NCBI GenBank assembly: GCA_913057775.1
Contig: CAJXOG010000001.1
Coordinates: 62,001 to 126,000 of the forward strand
Reading direction: 5' to 3'
DNA: 64,000 nucleotides
From: an uncultured Fodinibius sp.
GTDB taxonomy: Bacteria; Bacteroidota; Rhodothermia; Balneolales; Balneolaceae
The notes under the pieces are model-generated. The model was not told the DNA's origin. It saw nothing but the letters and a program-made list of their open reading frames with translations, and did not search any database. How positions within the stretch are numbered: the stretch's first letter is position 1; each line of letters opens with the position of its first letter. Made by a program: the position numbers and the translations under genes. Below, in pieces: positions 43,961-52,056 of this stretch.

Positions 43961-45289
43961 CTATTCCTCGGAAGATTCTTGTTCAAATTCTGTAAGATTT
44001 CCATCCGTAATAGAGTAAAGAGCCTGAGCCTTTTCCTCCATAAATGGCTTGGTAAATACGGTGAAACTGGCGATACGACCTTCATCAATATTTCCAAGCT
44101 GGTTACTGTAGCCCAGAATGTCGGCCGTTGATTGCGTCAACATTTGTAGTATCTCTTCATCTTCAAGGTCGCCGTCTTCTTTCAGAGTCATGAGATTCTT
44201 ATTGATCTCAGAAAGTTCCAATCCATTTGAAGCAAATCCAACCTTTACCCCGCTATCGATAAGTTTTGCAATATTTTGGATGTCAGCTTTATAGGCTGCT
44301 TCCTGCTTATCTCTGAAAATGCGTATCTCCTCGGTTATTTCTGGCTGATCCTCATCCTCCTCTTCTGATCGCCACTTGGGCTCTTCGGGTAGATCGATAC
44401 TTGCCAATACCGGGATCTCACGCTGTTTCAACTCTTCAGCTTTCTTATAAGCTTCTTTCCCGGATACAATCACTACCTCAAAACCTAGTTCATCCTGTAG
44501 TTGAAATATCCGTTCAATATTCTCTTCGGTGTCTACCACAAAATAGAACGGCTGCTGCTTATCCATCACCGGATACAGCGCTTGGAGCACTTTATTTTGT
44601 TTTGGAGCGGGATAATTCGACGAAACGGAAGCAAAATATTGCTCCTGTTGCTGCAGGGCTTTAGTATCATTAAAAAGCTGCCGCAACTGACTCATGATAC
44701 CCATCGTTGTTGAGGGATAGGCTTGTCCCTGTGCCTCTTCAAACTGGGCCGTCACTCCTACTCCCTGTTCTAACAGTAAATCTTCAGTCTTTTTTCCATT
44801 GATAAAAAACAGGTCAACTTGACCGGGGAGCATCTGTCCTTTTAATCCCAATGCTGCCGTCGTAAATCCTTCTTTAGGAGCCTCAGAAAGAGCTTTACTG
44901 TCGGCTTGTAATAGCTCCGACGGCTTACGTTCGGGTTGAATTCCCGCACGCCCATAACCGGGATTGCCGGGTTCTCCGGGCGTTTCTATGTCTTCATCTA
45001 TATCGGGACTTCCCCAGAGCGCATGGCCGTCAATAAATCCGGGATAGACATGTAAACTATCCCCGCCATCACGAACATAGGCATCAAAGGGAATGTCAAC
45101 ATTTTTGTCGACGTCCGTAATTACGCCATTTCTCCAAACGATCGTTCCCCCTTCAATAGAGTTTCCGTCTGATGTATGGATCGTTACATTTTTAAAAGCC
45201 TCAGCCGGTGACGACTGCGACCATCCCTGTAACGAACACACCATCAGAAAAGCAAAACAAAAAACAATTAAACGAGCTGTTTTCTTCAT
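43961..45289 (-). CDS. Exported amidohydrolase-like protein lacking metal ligands (first of the operon)
   Basis: 442 residues. Signal peptide ends GWSQ. Overall layout matches its two downstream paralogues (ITDVDKNVDIPFDAY...VYPGFIDGHALWGS and STADILGYSNQLGNIDEGRIASFTVF), but the HxH is GHALW, the second His segment is FYFVVDTEEN and the late Asp region is FASNGLELSEINKN. So the zinc ligands are missing and a structural or regulatory role is more likely. The C-terminus is acidic (EFEQESSEE). It ends 4 bp before the middle gene. Confidence 0.82.
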   Translation of the reverse strand: MKKTARLIVFCFAFLMVCSLQGWSQSSPAEAFKNVTIHTSDGNSIEGGTIVWRNGVITDVDKNVDIPFDAYVRDGGDSLHVYPGFIDGHALWGSPDIDEDIETPGEPGNPGYGRAGIQPERKPSELLQADSKALSEAPKEGFTTAALGLKGQMLPGQVDLFFINGKKTEDLLLEQGVGVTAQFEEAQGQAYPSTTMGIMSQLRQLFNDTKALQQQEQYFASVSSNYPAPKQNKVLQALYPVMDKQQPFYFVVDTEENIERIFQLQDELGFEVVIVSGKEAYKKAEELKQREIPVLASIDLPEEPKWRSEEEDEDQPEITEEIRIFRDKQEAAYKADIQNIAKLIDSGVKVGFASNGLELSEINKNLMTLKEDGDLEDEEILQMLTQSTADILGYSNQLGNIDEGRIASFTVFTKPFMEEKAQALYSITDGNLTEFEQESSEE

Positions 45290-45601
45290 AAAGATTTGAT
45301 TTAGTGCAAATTAAAACCAATCTGAATATATGGTTATAAGTGTAATTTGAAAGTTTCGAAAGGAAAAAAGATGTAAAGCAATAAATGAGTTTAAACCTGA
45401 GTGAGTTTGGTTTCTTACCACAGTTGTACATCTTTAATGCTGTGAACAATCTACTGCCTGCTTTATTAAAGATTTCTCAGCATTATACATGCAATGGATA
45501 AGATGCATAGAATAGAATTTGTTGCGCAGTAATAAGGATTGTAACTTTGCTGTTTCAAATTCTGAGTTTAGAATCTATTTAAAACGGAAAAGAAATACCC
45601 A
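45290..45601. other. 312-bp intergenic region between divergent genes
   Basis: Holds the start regions of the amidohydrolase operon (minus) and of the malic enzyme gene (plus), including the promoter-like TTTG-N20-TAACTTTG noted separately. No further coding frame or RNA was seen. The stretch is AT-rich. Confidence 0.6.
45518..45549 (+). promoter_or_regulatory. Bacteroidota-type promoter for the malic enzyme gene
   Basis: TTTG at 45518-45521 and TAACTTTG at 45542-45549 are separated by 20 bases, matching the TTTG/TAnnTTTG pair. The ATG of the malic enzyme follows 52 bases later. Assigned by eye from the consensus; strong match but untested. Confidence 0.55.
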
Positions 45602-47020
45602 ATGAGTGAAGTACAACCCAGCGTCAGCTATAGTTTTACCATGCGTTTATATATCAAAAATAAACCAGGTATGCTGGCCAAGATTTTAAGTGAAATTGCA
45701 GATCATAAAGCAGATCCCGGCGCCGTTGATGTCGTAGAGGTTAAAGGAGAATATAAAGTCCGGGATTTGACCGTAAGTGCCCGCGATGAGGAACACTCCA
45801 AGGCTATTGTTAAAGCTGTTAAAGCAATTGATGGCGTCAAAGTTAGAAACGTATCTGACCGTGTATTTCTGCTCCATCTGGGAGGAAAAATCCGAATTGA
45901 AAACAAAGTGCCTGTCGATACTCGTGATTCCCTTTCGATGGCCTATACTCCGGGTGTGGGACGTGTCTGTGAAGCTATCGCAAAAGAAAAGGATAAAGTT
46001 TACTCACTCACGATAAAAGAAAATTCTGTAGCCGTGGTCAGTGATGGATCTGCCGTATTAGGGCTGGGTGATATTGGTCCAGAAGCCGCCATGCCTGTAA
46101 TGGAAGGAAAGGCTATGCTTTTCAAAGAATTTGCGGACGTAGATGCCTATCCTATCTGCTTGCAAACCCAAGAGGTTGATGAAATTGTCAATTCCGTTAA
46201 ATGGATGTCACCCGGATTTGGAGGAATCAATTTGGAAGATATCGGAGCGCCACGCTGCTTTGAGATTGAAGAAAAACTTAAGGAAGAGCTGGATATACCG
46301 GTTTTTCATGATGATCAGCACGGAACAGCCGTTGTAGCACTGGCTGCTACTATTAATGCTCTAAAAGTTGTTGAAAAAGACCTTTCTGATCTTCGAACAG
46401 TAATTGTTGGAGTCGGTGCGGCCGGTGTAGCCATCACCAAGATTCTGTTAGAAGCCGGTGCAGAAGATATTTTATGCTGCGACAGAAGCGGTATCATTAA
46501 CCGGGAGAAGCTCGACGAACTCAATTCCAGCAAACAATGGGTGGCTGAAAATACCAACCCGAAAAACCTGTCCGGTTCCCTGTTGGATGCTACCAAAGAT
46601 GCTGATCTCCTTATTGGCGTTAGCGGTCCGGGTACCGTCCCCATTGAAGCAATCGAACAGATGTCTGTTGATCCTATCGTCTTTGCACTTGCAAACCCGG
46701 TTCCGGAAATCATGCCGGAAGAAATACAGGGAATTGCCCGTATTATTGCCACCGGACGTAGTGACTATCCCAACCAGATAAACAATGTATTGGCATTTCC
46801 GGGACTTTTTCGCGGTGCTTTGGATGCTCGTGCTACTGATATTAATGAGGAAATGAAACTGGCTGCTGCTCATGCTATAGCAGAATGTATTGATAAAGAA
46901 GGACTTAGCGAAGAGTATATTGTCCCCAGTGTATTTAACAAAGAAGTAGTACGGAGAGTATCAGAAGAGGTTAAAAATGCGGCATATGACAGTGGAGTAG
47001 CACAACGTCCACAGCCGTAA
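45602..47020 (+). CDS. NAD(P)-dependent malic enzyme with N-terminal ACT domain
   Basis: 472 residues. Residues 8-85 form an ACT-type regulatory domain (SFTMRLYIKNKPGMLAKILSEIA), then the malic enzyme domains: YTPGVGRVCEAIA, SDGSAVLGLGDIGPEAAMPVMEGKAMLFKEF with the catalytic Lys, FHDDQHGTAVV for metal binding, and VIVGVGAAGVAITKILL as the dinucleotide fold. Reaction: oxidative decarboxylation of malate to pyruvate. An ACT domain implies allosteric control by a small molecule, perhaps an amino acid. NAD versus NADP preference was not resolved. Confidence 0.93.
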   Translation: MSEVQPSVSYSFTMRLYIKNKPGMLAKILSEIADHKADPGAVDVVEVKGEYKVRDLTVSARDEEHSKAIVKAVKAIDGVKVRNVSDRVFLLHLGGKIRIENKVPVDTRDSLSMAYTPGVGRVCEAIAKEKDKVYSLTIKENSVAVVSDGSAVLGLGDIGPEAAMPVMEGKAMLFKEFADVDAYPICLQTQEVDEIVNSVKWMSPGFGGINLEDIGAPRCFEIEEKLKEELDIPVFHDDQHGTAVVALAATINALKVVEKDLSDLRTVIVGVGAAGVAITKILLEAGAEDILCCDRSGIINREKLDELNSSKQWVAENTNPKNLSGSLLDATKDADLLIGVSGPGTVPIEAIEQMSVDPIVFALANPVPEIMPEEIQGIARIIATGRSDYPNQINNVLAFPGLFRGALDARATDINEEMKLAAAHAIAECIDKEGLSEEYIVPSVFNKEVVRRVSEEVKNAAYDSGVAQRPQP

Positions 47021-47064
47021 AATCTTTTCCTGGAAAGGACAAATCCTTTTCTTCGTACAATTAA

Positions 47065-47787
47065 TTACATCGGCGGCACGCGTCCGTATTGTGGCTTAAC
47101 CAGTATTTCTTCAATAACTGTTCGTGGAGATAACCGAGTTAAATTGAGAATAATGTTAGCTACGTCATCGGGATCAATCAACAGATCCCGATCAATAAGC
47201 GAACCCTCCCAGGATGTAGATTGCGTTTGTCCCAGATTAATAGCCGTTACTCCTACTTCAGTTTCTAGCAGTTCCTGACGAAGTGAGCGCGTATATCCCA
47301 GTAGAGCATGTTTCGAAGCCGAATAAGCTCCGCTATCTTTAAGCCCCTCCACTGCTCCGACTGAGCAAATGTTAACGATTAATGAGTTAGATTTACTTTT
47401 TAAATCATCCAAAAAACGTTGTGTGATATTTACCGCCGAATATAAGTTTGCTCTTATTTGCTGATCAAATTCTTTGAAACTGGTTTTCTCTAACTTTTTT
47501 AGTAGAAATGATCCCGCATTATTTACAATAATTTTCGGTGGCGGAAAATCCTTAGGAAGCTTCAATTTCGCAACGCTCTCGGGCTTAGCTGCATCACATG
47601 GTACAATAACAACCTTGTTATCCCCTATATTGTTACATAGAGTTTGAGTGTCTTTTAGATCGGATTTTGTTCTGGCAATAAGCAGAAGCGCATATTCGGT
47701 TTCACGGGCAAAAGCCTGTGCAATACGTCGGCCAATACCACGACTGGCACCGGTAATAACCACAGAATGGTTTTTCTGGTCAGTCAC
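47065..47787 (-). CDS. SDR-family oxidoreductase downstream of queE
   Basis: 240 residues. TGASRGIG at 12-19, NNAG around 88-91 and YSASKHALLGYTRSL with the catalytic Tyr/Lys. It is closer to sepiapterin-reductase/YwfD-like SDRs than to FabG, but the substrate is not readable. The start directly follows the queE stop, so it is in the queuosine transcript. A pterin- or deazaguanine-related reduction is an inference from context only. Confidence 0.87.
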   Translation of the reverse strand: MTDQKNHSVVITGASRGIGRRIAQAFARETEYALLLIARTKSDLKDTQTLCNNIGDNKVVIVPCDAAKPESVAKLKLPKDFPPPKIIVNNAGSFLLKKLEKTSFKEFDQQIRANLYSAVNITQRFLDDLKSKSNSLIVNICSVGAVEGLKDSGAYSASKHALLGYTRSLRQELLETEVGVTAINLGQTQSTSWEGSLIDRDLLIDPDDVANIILNLTRLSPRTVIEEILVKPQYGRVPPM

Positions 47788-48444
47788 TTATCTGACCTCC
47801 ATAAACTTATGCGTCTGCAGGCTGATGCCCCACTGCGGATTTTTCTTTACGTAATCTATAATTAAATCTACGGCTCCCTCCTTTTCCCATTCAGGTTGTA
47901 GTAAAAGCTGTGTGCTATCTGGACATTTTGAAGCATTTTTCTCCGCCCATTCCAGATCCTTATTGGTTAATACAACTACTTTTAATTCATCGACATAAGG
48001 AAAGATATCATCCAACGGTTCTTTAAAACGCTTGGGGGAAAGCGTAATCCAATCGAGATAGCCCGATATAGGCGATGAACCACTTGTTTCGATATGCACC
48101 TGAATTCCAGCCTGTTTTAATTGAAAGGTAAGCGGATCAAGATCGTGCAAAAGCGGTTCACCACCGGTGATAACGGCAAATTCGGCACCACTGTTTTTGG
48201 CTCCCTGAACAATTTCTTCAACAGTCTTTGGGGGATGTTCTTCCTCATCCCAGCTTTCCTTTACATCGCACCACCAACAATTTACATCGCATCCCGCTGT
48301 ACGAATAAAATATGCCGGACGTCCTGTATGTGCTCCTTCACCCTGAATAGTATAGAAATCTTCCACCAAAGGATATTCTACCGACAGCATCTGATCCTGA
48401 TCGATAAGCTCTTCCAATTTTTCCTGATCAAATTCGTTAAACAT
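47788..48444 (-). CDS. queE: 7-carboxy-7-deazaguanine synthase
   Basis: 218 residues from the ATG at 48444. Radical SAM enzyme of queuosine biosynthesis, ring-contracting 6-carboxytetrahydropterin to CDG. The cluster cysteines are GCDVNCWWCD (Cys52, Cys56, Cys59), a CxxxCxxC motif; FYTIQGEGAHTGRPAYFIR and VITGGEPLLH are the QueE-specific substrate and SAM-binding blocks. The start overlaps the queD stop by 8 bases (ATGTTTAA). A longer in-frame start at 48495 would overlap queD further. Confidence 0.95.
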   Translation of the reverse strand: MFNEFDQEKLEELIDQDQMLSVEYPLVEDFYTIQGEGAHTGRPAYFIRTAGCDVNCWWCDVKESWDEEEHPPKTVEEIVQGAKNSGAEFAVITGGEPLLHDLDPLTFQLKQAGIQVHIETSGSSPISGYLDWITLSPKRFKEPLDDIFPYVDELKVVVLTNKDLEWAEKNASKCPDSTQLLLQPEWEKEGAVDLIIDYVKKNPQWGISLQTHKFMEVR

Positions 48445-48826
48445 TATTCTCTGTGTATTCCACCCAACTATTTTCGGTTTCCCAAACGGTGACATTTAAT
48501 TCAATACCTTCGGGAATACGCTGCTGGGTTTCCTTATAAATAAATTCGGCTATTCGTTCTGCTGTGGGATTCACCGGCATCTCTTCATTCAATACGGAGT
48601 GATCCAATCCTCCTTTTTGAGAGCCCTTGGAAGCCCACTTTAATTCCCTAAAATCACAGACCATATCATCCGTATCAAGATACTTCGACGGATTCAGCTT
48701 ATGCGATTTTGCAGAGATATGGACTTTGTAACTATGGCCGTGCATACGACCACATTTGCCGTCATAGCCCTCAATTAAGTGAGCAGCATCAAACTTAAAT
48801 TCTGTATGTAATGTCCACGTGGGCAT
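48437..48826 (-). CDS. queD: 6-carboxy-5,6,7,8-tetrahydropterin synthase
   Basis: 129 residues of the PTPS fold. Zinc ligands His16 (FDAAHLI), His29 and His31 (MHGHSY), catalytic Cys25 in GKCGRMHGHSY, and LDHSVLNE as the downstream His motif; NPTAERIAEFI and VTVWETENSW complete it. Converts dihydroneopterin triphosphate to CPH4 in the queuosine/deazapurine route. First gene of a queD-queE-SDR transcript; the first pathway enzyme (GTP cyclohydrolase) and QueC are not in the window. Confidence 0.95.
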   Translation of the reverse strand: MPTWTLHTEFKFDAAHLIEGYDGKCGRMHGHSYKVHISAKSHKLNPSKYLDTDDMVCDFRELKWASKGSQKGGLDHSVLNEEMPVNPTAERIAEFIYKETQQRIPEGIELNVTVWETENSWVEYTENNV

Positions 48827-48856
48827 TATGCTGGTTGTTCATTAGTTCCATAAGAA

Positions 48857-48882
48857 AAGGCTTGCCGTCGCTGACAAGCCTT
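48857..48882 (-). terminator. Intrinsic terminator of the six-gene operon
   Basis: AAGGCTTG (48857-48864) and CAAGCCTT (48875-48882) form a perfect 8-bp stem; on the minus strand it is followed by TTCTT. It lies just after the thioredoxin-like gene that ends at 48915 and before the queD start region. Confidence 0.75.
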
Positions 48883-48914
48883 CAAAAATAAGGAAATATT
48901 GAGACAATTAGGAA

Positions 48915-49541
48915 TTACTTAGGCCACTTAATCGTACATCCCAATGCTTTGGTGGTCTTGGGATCAATCTCTTTACCCGCTACCAGGTTTTGGATCGCAT
49001 TTTTTAGGTAAGGCTGATCAACTTCCTCTGCTGATTTGGCATTATCATCGATGGCACCGGTGTATACCAGTTCCATATTGCTATTAAAGAGGAATATATC
49101 GGGTGTACGGGTTGCTCCAAAAGCTTCGGCCAACTTCGCCTGCTCGTCAAGAGCATAATAAAAGTCATAGTTACTTGATTTTGCCCGGGCTTGCATATCA
49201 TCCATCGATTCCCCATCGTTACGGATGGCTGCGTTGGGATTTAACATTATAACCCCTATTCCATTCTCCTCAGCCATTTTTGTGATAGGATTATATCGGT
49301 CTTCCCAAGCCTCAACCCAAGGACAGGTATTACACGAAAAGTTAACCAGCAATCCATTTTCTCCCGCGACTTCTTCAAGCGTTAACACTTCTCCCGATAC
49401 GTCTGTCACTTCCACATCCGTAAGCGGAGCTTTAGAGCCAATTTCTAACCTATCTGCAAGCTTATCTTCAACCGGCAAAAACGCCAGAAATCCAACAGAT
49501 AATAATATTAATAACACATAAACTAATCTATGTAATTTCAT
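48915..49541 (-). CDS. Thioredoxin-family exported protein
   Basis: 208 residues. N-terminal signal or membrane anchor (about 7-23), then a thioredoxin/AhpC-type fold. FSCNTCPWVEAWEDRY contains CNTC (Cys70, Cys73), the redox pair; GVIMLNPN and ATRTPDIFLFNSNMELVYTGAIDD fit the family, and the C-terminus LGCTIKW has another Cys. Likely a periplasmic thiol-disulfide protein, acting with the TlpA protein encoded 5 bp upstream. Last gene of the six-gene operon. Confidence 0.87.
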   Translation of the reverse strand: MKLHRLVYVLLILLSVGFLAFLPVEDKLADRLEIGSKAPLTDVEVTDVSGEVLTLEEVAGENGLLVNFSCNTCPWVEAWEDRYNPITKMAEENGIGVIMLNPNAAIRNDGESMDDMQARAKSSNYDFYYALDEQAKLAEAFGATRTPDIFLFNSNMELVYTGAIDDNAKSAEEVDQPYLKNAIQNLVAGKEIDPKTTKALGCTIKWPK

Positions 49542-49546
49542 GATAG

Positions 49547-50068
49547 TCAGTTGTTTATTGCTTTTTTAATGTAACGTTCAAACTTTTCGTATTCGGCACC
49601 TTGTTCCCAGCTGGCAATAACTTTACCCTCCTTATTCAAAACTTTCGTAAATGGCAGGGCCCCGCTCCAATCATTCGACAACGCCTCGATAAAAGGCTGA
49701 TCTTTGCCTGTTTTAAAAAAGGTTGCCCAATCTACATTTTGCTCTTTTAAAAACTCCAAGGCTTTATCGCGCTGACTTGGAAAATCAGCCGAGACAAAAA
49801 CAACGTGTAGCTCATCCTCATATTCTTGCTTCAGATCTACAATATAGGGAAATTCTTCGATACAAGGTGCACACCAAGTAGCCCAAACATTAACCAACAC
49901 AGCCTTTTCACCTTGATAGGAACGGATGACTTCCTGCAGTTCCTCACCAGTGGTATCTTTTAATAATTCTTCATCAGAAATATGCTGTGCCGCCGATTCG
50001 CTTACCGAACCGAACGCCGTCAGTACAGCAAAACAGAGAAAAAGTACTATCTGCTTAGATTTCATCAT
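49547..50068 (-). CDS. TlpA-family disulfide reductase
   Basis: 173 residues. Signal peptide of about 28 residues (ends ESAAQ). NVWATWCAPCIEEFPY gives the CxxC pair Cys66/Cys69, and YEDELHVVFVSADFPSQRDKALEFLK with cis-Pro region LPFTKVLNKEGKV fits periplasmic TlpA/ResA thioredoxins, which keep cytochrome c or other cysteines reduced. Encoded 3 bp after the ATL gene and 5 bp before the thioredoxin-like gene. Confidence 0.93.
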   Translation of the reverse strand: MMKSKQIVLFLCFAVLTAFGSVSESAAQHISDEELLKDTTGEELQEVIRSYQGEKAVLVNVWATWCAPCIEEFPYIVDLKQEYEDELHVVFVSADFPSQRDKALEFLKEQNVDWATFFKTGKDQPFIEALSNDWSGALPFTKVLNKEGKVIASWEQGAEYEKFERYIKKAINN

Positions 50069-50071
50069 AAA

Positions 50072-50389
50072 TTACTCCATTTCCTCATTAGGATCCCAAA
50101 AATGACGGTCAATATCTACCTGGTATTCATCAACAAATGTAACTTTTTCCTGCTTTAAACGTTCTCGCATGGTATCATCGGGGAAATATGCACGTCCCGA
50201 CAGCTCACCATTTCTGTTAACAACACGGTGAGCGGGTATGTTCGTTTCTGCTACTTTATTTAATGCATATCCCACCATCCGCGCACCAGACGCAATACCT
50301 AGAAAGCTAGCAACGGCGCCATAGGTAGTAACGCTACCCATGGGAATTTGCTCTACAACCTTGTAAACACGCTGGTAATAATCATCCAT
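50072..50389 (-). CDS. Alkyltransferase-like (MGMT-family) protein
   Basis: 105 residues, the DNA-binding domain of O6-alkylguanine transferases alone. IPMGSVTTYGAVA and GARMVGYAL give the helix-turn-helix with the Arg finger (Arg38); in the PCHRVV active site the Cys is Ala: PAHRVV at 52-57. Such ATL proteins bind O6-alkylguanine lesions and hand them to nucleotide excision repair. The Cys replacement is seen directly; the repair role follows the family. Confidence 0.93.
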   Translation of the reverse strand: MDDYYQRVYKVVEQIPMGSVTTYGAVASFLGIASGARMVGYALNKVAETNIPAHRVVNRNGELSGRAYFPDDTMRERLKQEKVTFVDEYQVDIDRHFWDPNEEME

Positions 50390-50395
50390 GGCGTA

Positions 50396-51262
50396 TCATT
50401 CCAAAATATTAAGCATTTTTTTTGCAGTATCCTGGTCAATCCGCTGGTTTTTTCTTGCGTTCTTAACGGTCCTCAGCCCTAATATCCGGTATAGCGTTAA
50501 AAGCTCTGGCTGACTTTTAAGTAAATCCAGATGATGTTTTACTGTTGGTATGTCTCCACGTTTAATGGGACCGCTCAGGGCCTCTTCAAAAGATTGAACC
50601 TCAATATTTTGAAGCGTCGTCTTTACCAGCGGCATAAGCGCTTTTTTAGCTTCTTCTGGGGCAAGGTCACTGACTGCAGCCGTTTCTACTGCTGCATCTA
50701 ACAGCGTATTTAAATAATTTGATGCCATTACGGCTGCGGCGTGTAAATGGGATTTTTGATCTTCAGTAACTTCTAACGTATCTGCCCCAAGTTTTTGTGC
50801 AATCTCTTTAAGCTGGGGAAAAGCAGAGGTATCACCCTGTAGGCTAAAATAGATATCCTCAAAATCTGATGCGCTTGATTGCTTAGTAAATGTCTGTAAC
50901 GGATGTAAACAAGCAATGCTCCCACCCTTTGATTCTAATACCTTAAGAAGGCTTGCCGATTCGTTCCCCGAACAGTGTACAAATATATTATTATTGAAAT
51001 CTTCCAAAATAACAGCCAGCCGTTGAGCAATATTGTTAATGGCCGAATCTGAAACCGTAATAAATATAAGATTACCCAACTCATAATCGTTTGATGGGAA
51101 AGATCCCGATATACTTATATCAAGCTCATCTGCGAGATCTTGGGCTTTATCAGCAGTACGGTTAAAAATGCTCTTAATGGGAATTTCTGCCGCTGATAAC
51201 GCTCTAGCTAAAGAATTACCCAATCCGCCCACACCAATTATTGTGATCTCAGGTGCTGGCAT
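50396..51262 (-). CDS. Rossmann-fold/DUF2520 protein
   Basis: 288 residues. GVGGLGNSLARAL at 6-18 is a dinucleotide-binding turn; IFNRTADKAQDLADEL fits an NADP-type strand. The C-terminal half (SHLHAAAVMASNYLNTLLDAA...MPLVKTTLQNI...GPIKRGDIPTVKHHL) is the DUF2520 helical domain, related to ketopantoate reductase and 6-phosphogluconate dehydrogenase. Substrate unknown. Flanked by 6-bp gaps on both sides in the operon. Confidence 0.88.
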   Translation of the reverse strand: MPAPEITIIGVGGLGNSLARALSAAEIPIKSIFNRTADKAQDLADELDISISGSFPSNDYELGNLIFITVSDSAINNIAQRLAVILEDFNNNIFVHCSGNESASLLKVLESKGGSIACLHPLQTFTKQSSASDFEDIYFSLQGDTSAFPQLKEIAQKLGADTLEVTEDQKSHLHAAAVMASNYLNTLLDAAVETAAVSDLAPEEAKKALMPLVKTTLQNIEVQSFEEALSGPIKRGDIPTVKHHLDLLKSQPELLTLYRILGLRTVKNARKNQRIDQDTAKKMLNILE

Positions 51263-51268
51263 AATAGT

Positions 51269-52033
51269 TTATGAAAAGATTACCTTTTGATGATCGGCAT
51301 ATCCCGTTAACAAGCTGCCGCTGTAATCTTGATACTTGCCTCGCAAAAAGTGAAGGTCAAGCTTCCATTTGTTGGCAACAATTATTCCAGCGATAAATGA
51401 TGTAGTGCCCTTAATGTGCGACTCACCGCTATTTAAATAATTCATAAGTCCCGACTCATTTTGGGATTCCACCATCTTGACGACCTTTTCAAATTCACTT
51501 TTTCGATCATTGTCGAGCTCACAACTAAATACCAGCAGTGCACTGCGTGATGCAAGTACCTCTTCGAGCACATATCCTATTTCCTTTACAATAGCAGGGT
51601 CGGGATCAGCAATTTGCACGCTGAGAGCTTCAAAATCATCCGAAAGGGTTTGCAGAAACATCAGTTGTTGGAAGAGACTGATATTCTTTGTAAAAGCCTC
51701 ATCGTGGATGAAGAAATCATCGTCTTCATCACAAAACTCATTACGCATATAATCATTAACCGGCACTTTGCCGAGCGACGTTTCAAAAAAAGAATTAGAT
51801 GCCATCGGCAACTTTTTATCCAGCTTTTCATCGTATGATTCTACGATAACCACGGTATCGTAATTCGACATATCCAGCCGACTGTAAATGTCGCATGCCC
51901 GTTCAAAATTATCCTCGTTAATCTCTTCAGGGGCAAACAGCAACCGGATATGGTCATTGACTCCTTCATGGCGCTCCCGTGCTTTATCAAGTCCTTCTTG
52001 GATATGCTTGCGGGAATAAGAAGTAATATTCAT
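51269..52033 (-). CDS. MEMO-like protein with missing active-site histidines
   Basis: 254 residues. SNSFFETSLGKVPVNDYM recalls the (F-x-TPLG-x-V-P-V) stretch of MEMO1/AmmeMemoRadiSam B proteins, and FLQTLSDDFEALSVQIADPDPAIVKEIGYVLEEVL the following block. In MEMO family members the zinc-type site uses conserved His and Cys; here the HEHSIE segment is FTKNISLFQQL and the SSDLSHY segment is FSCELDND, so most active-site residues are absent. The annotation is by weak similarity. Part of the operon between the PPTase and DUF2520 genes. Confidence 0.55.
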   Translation of the reverse strand: MNITSYSRKHIQEGLDKARERHEGVNDHIRLLFAPEEINEDNFERACDIYSRLDMSNYDTVVIVESYDEKLDKKLPMASNSFFETSLGKVPVNDYMRNEFCDEDDDFFIHDEAFTKNISLFQQLMFLQTLSDDFEALSVQIADPDPAIVKEIGYVLEEVLASRSALLVFSCELDNDRKSEFEKVVKMVESQNESGLMNYLNSGESHIKGTTSFIAGIIVANKWKLDLHFLRGKYQDYSGSLLTGYADHQKVIFS

Positions 52034-52056
52034 AAAATAGTTCTTCTGAATTTTAA

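Noticed and set aside
47021-47064. CTTTTC/GAAAGG hairpin between the malic enzyme and the SDR gene
   Set aside because: Six pairs with a three-base loop including a G-U pair and no proper T run; not distinguishable from chance.
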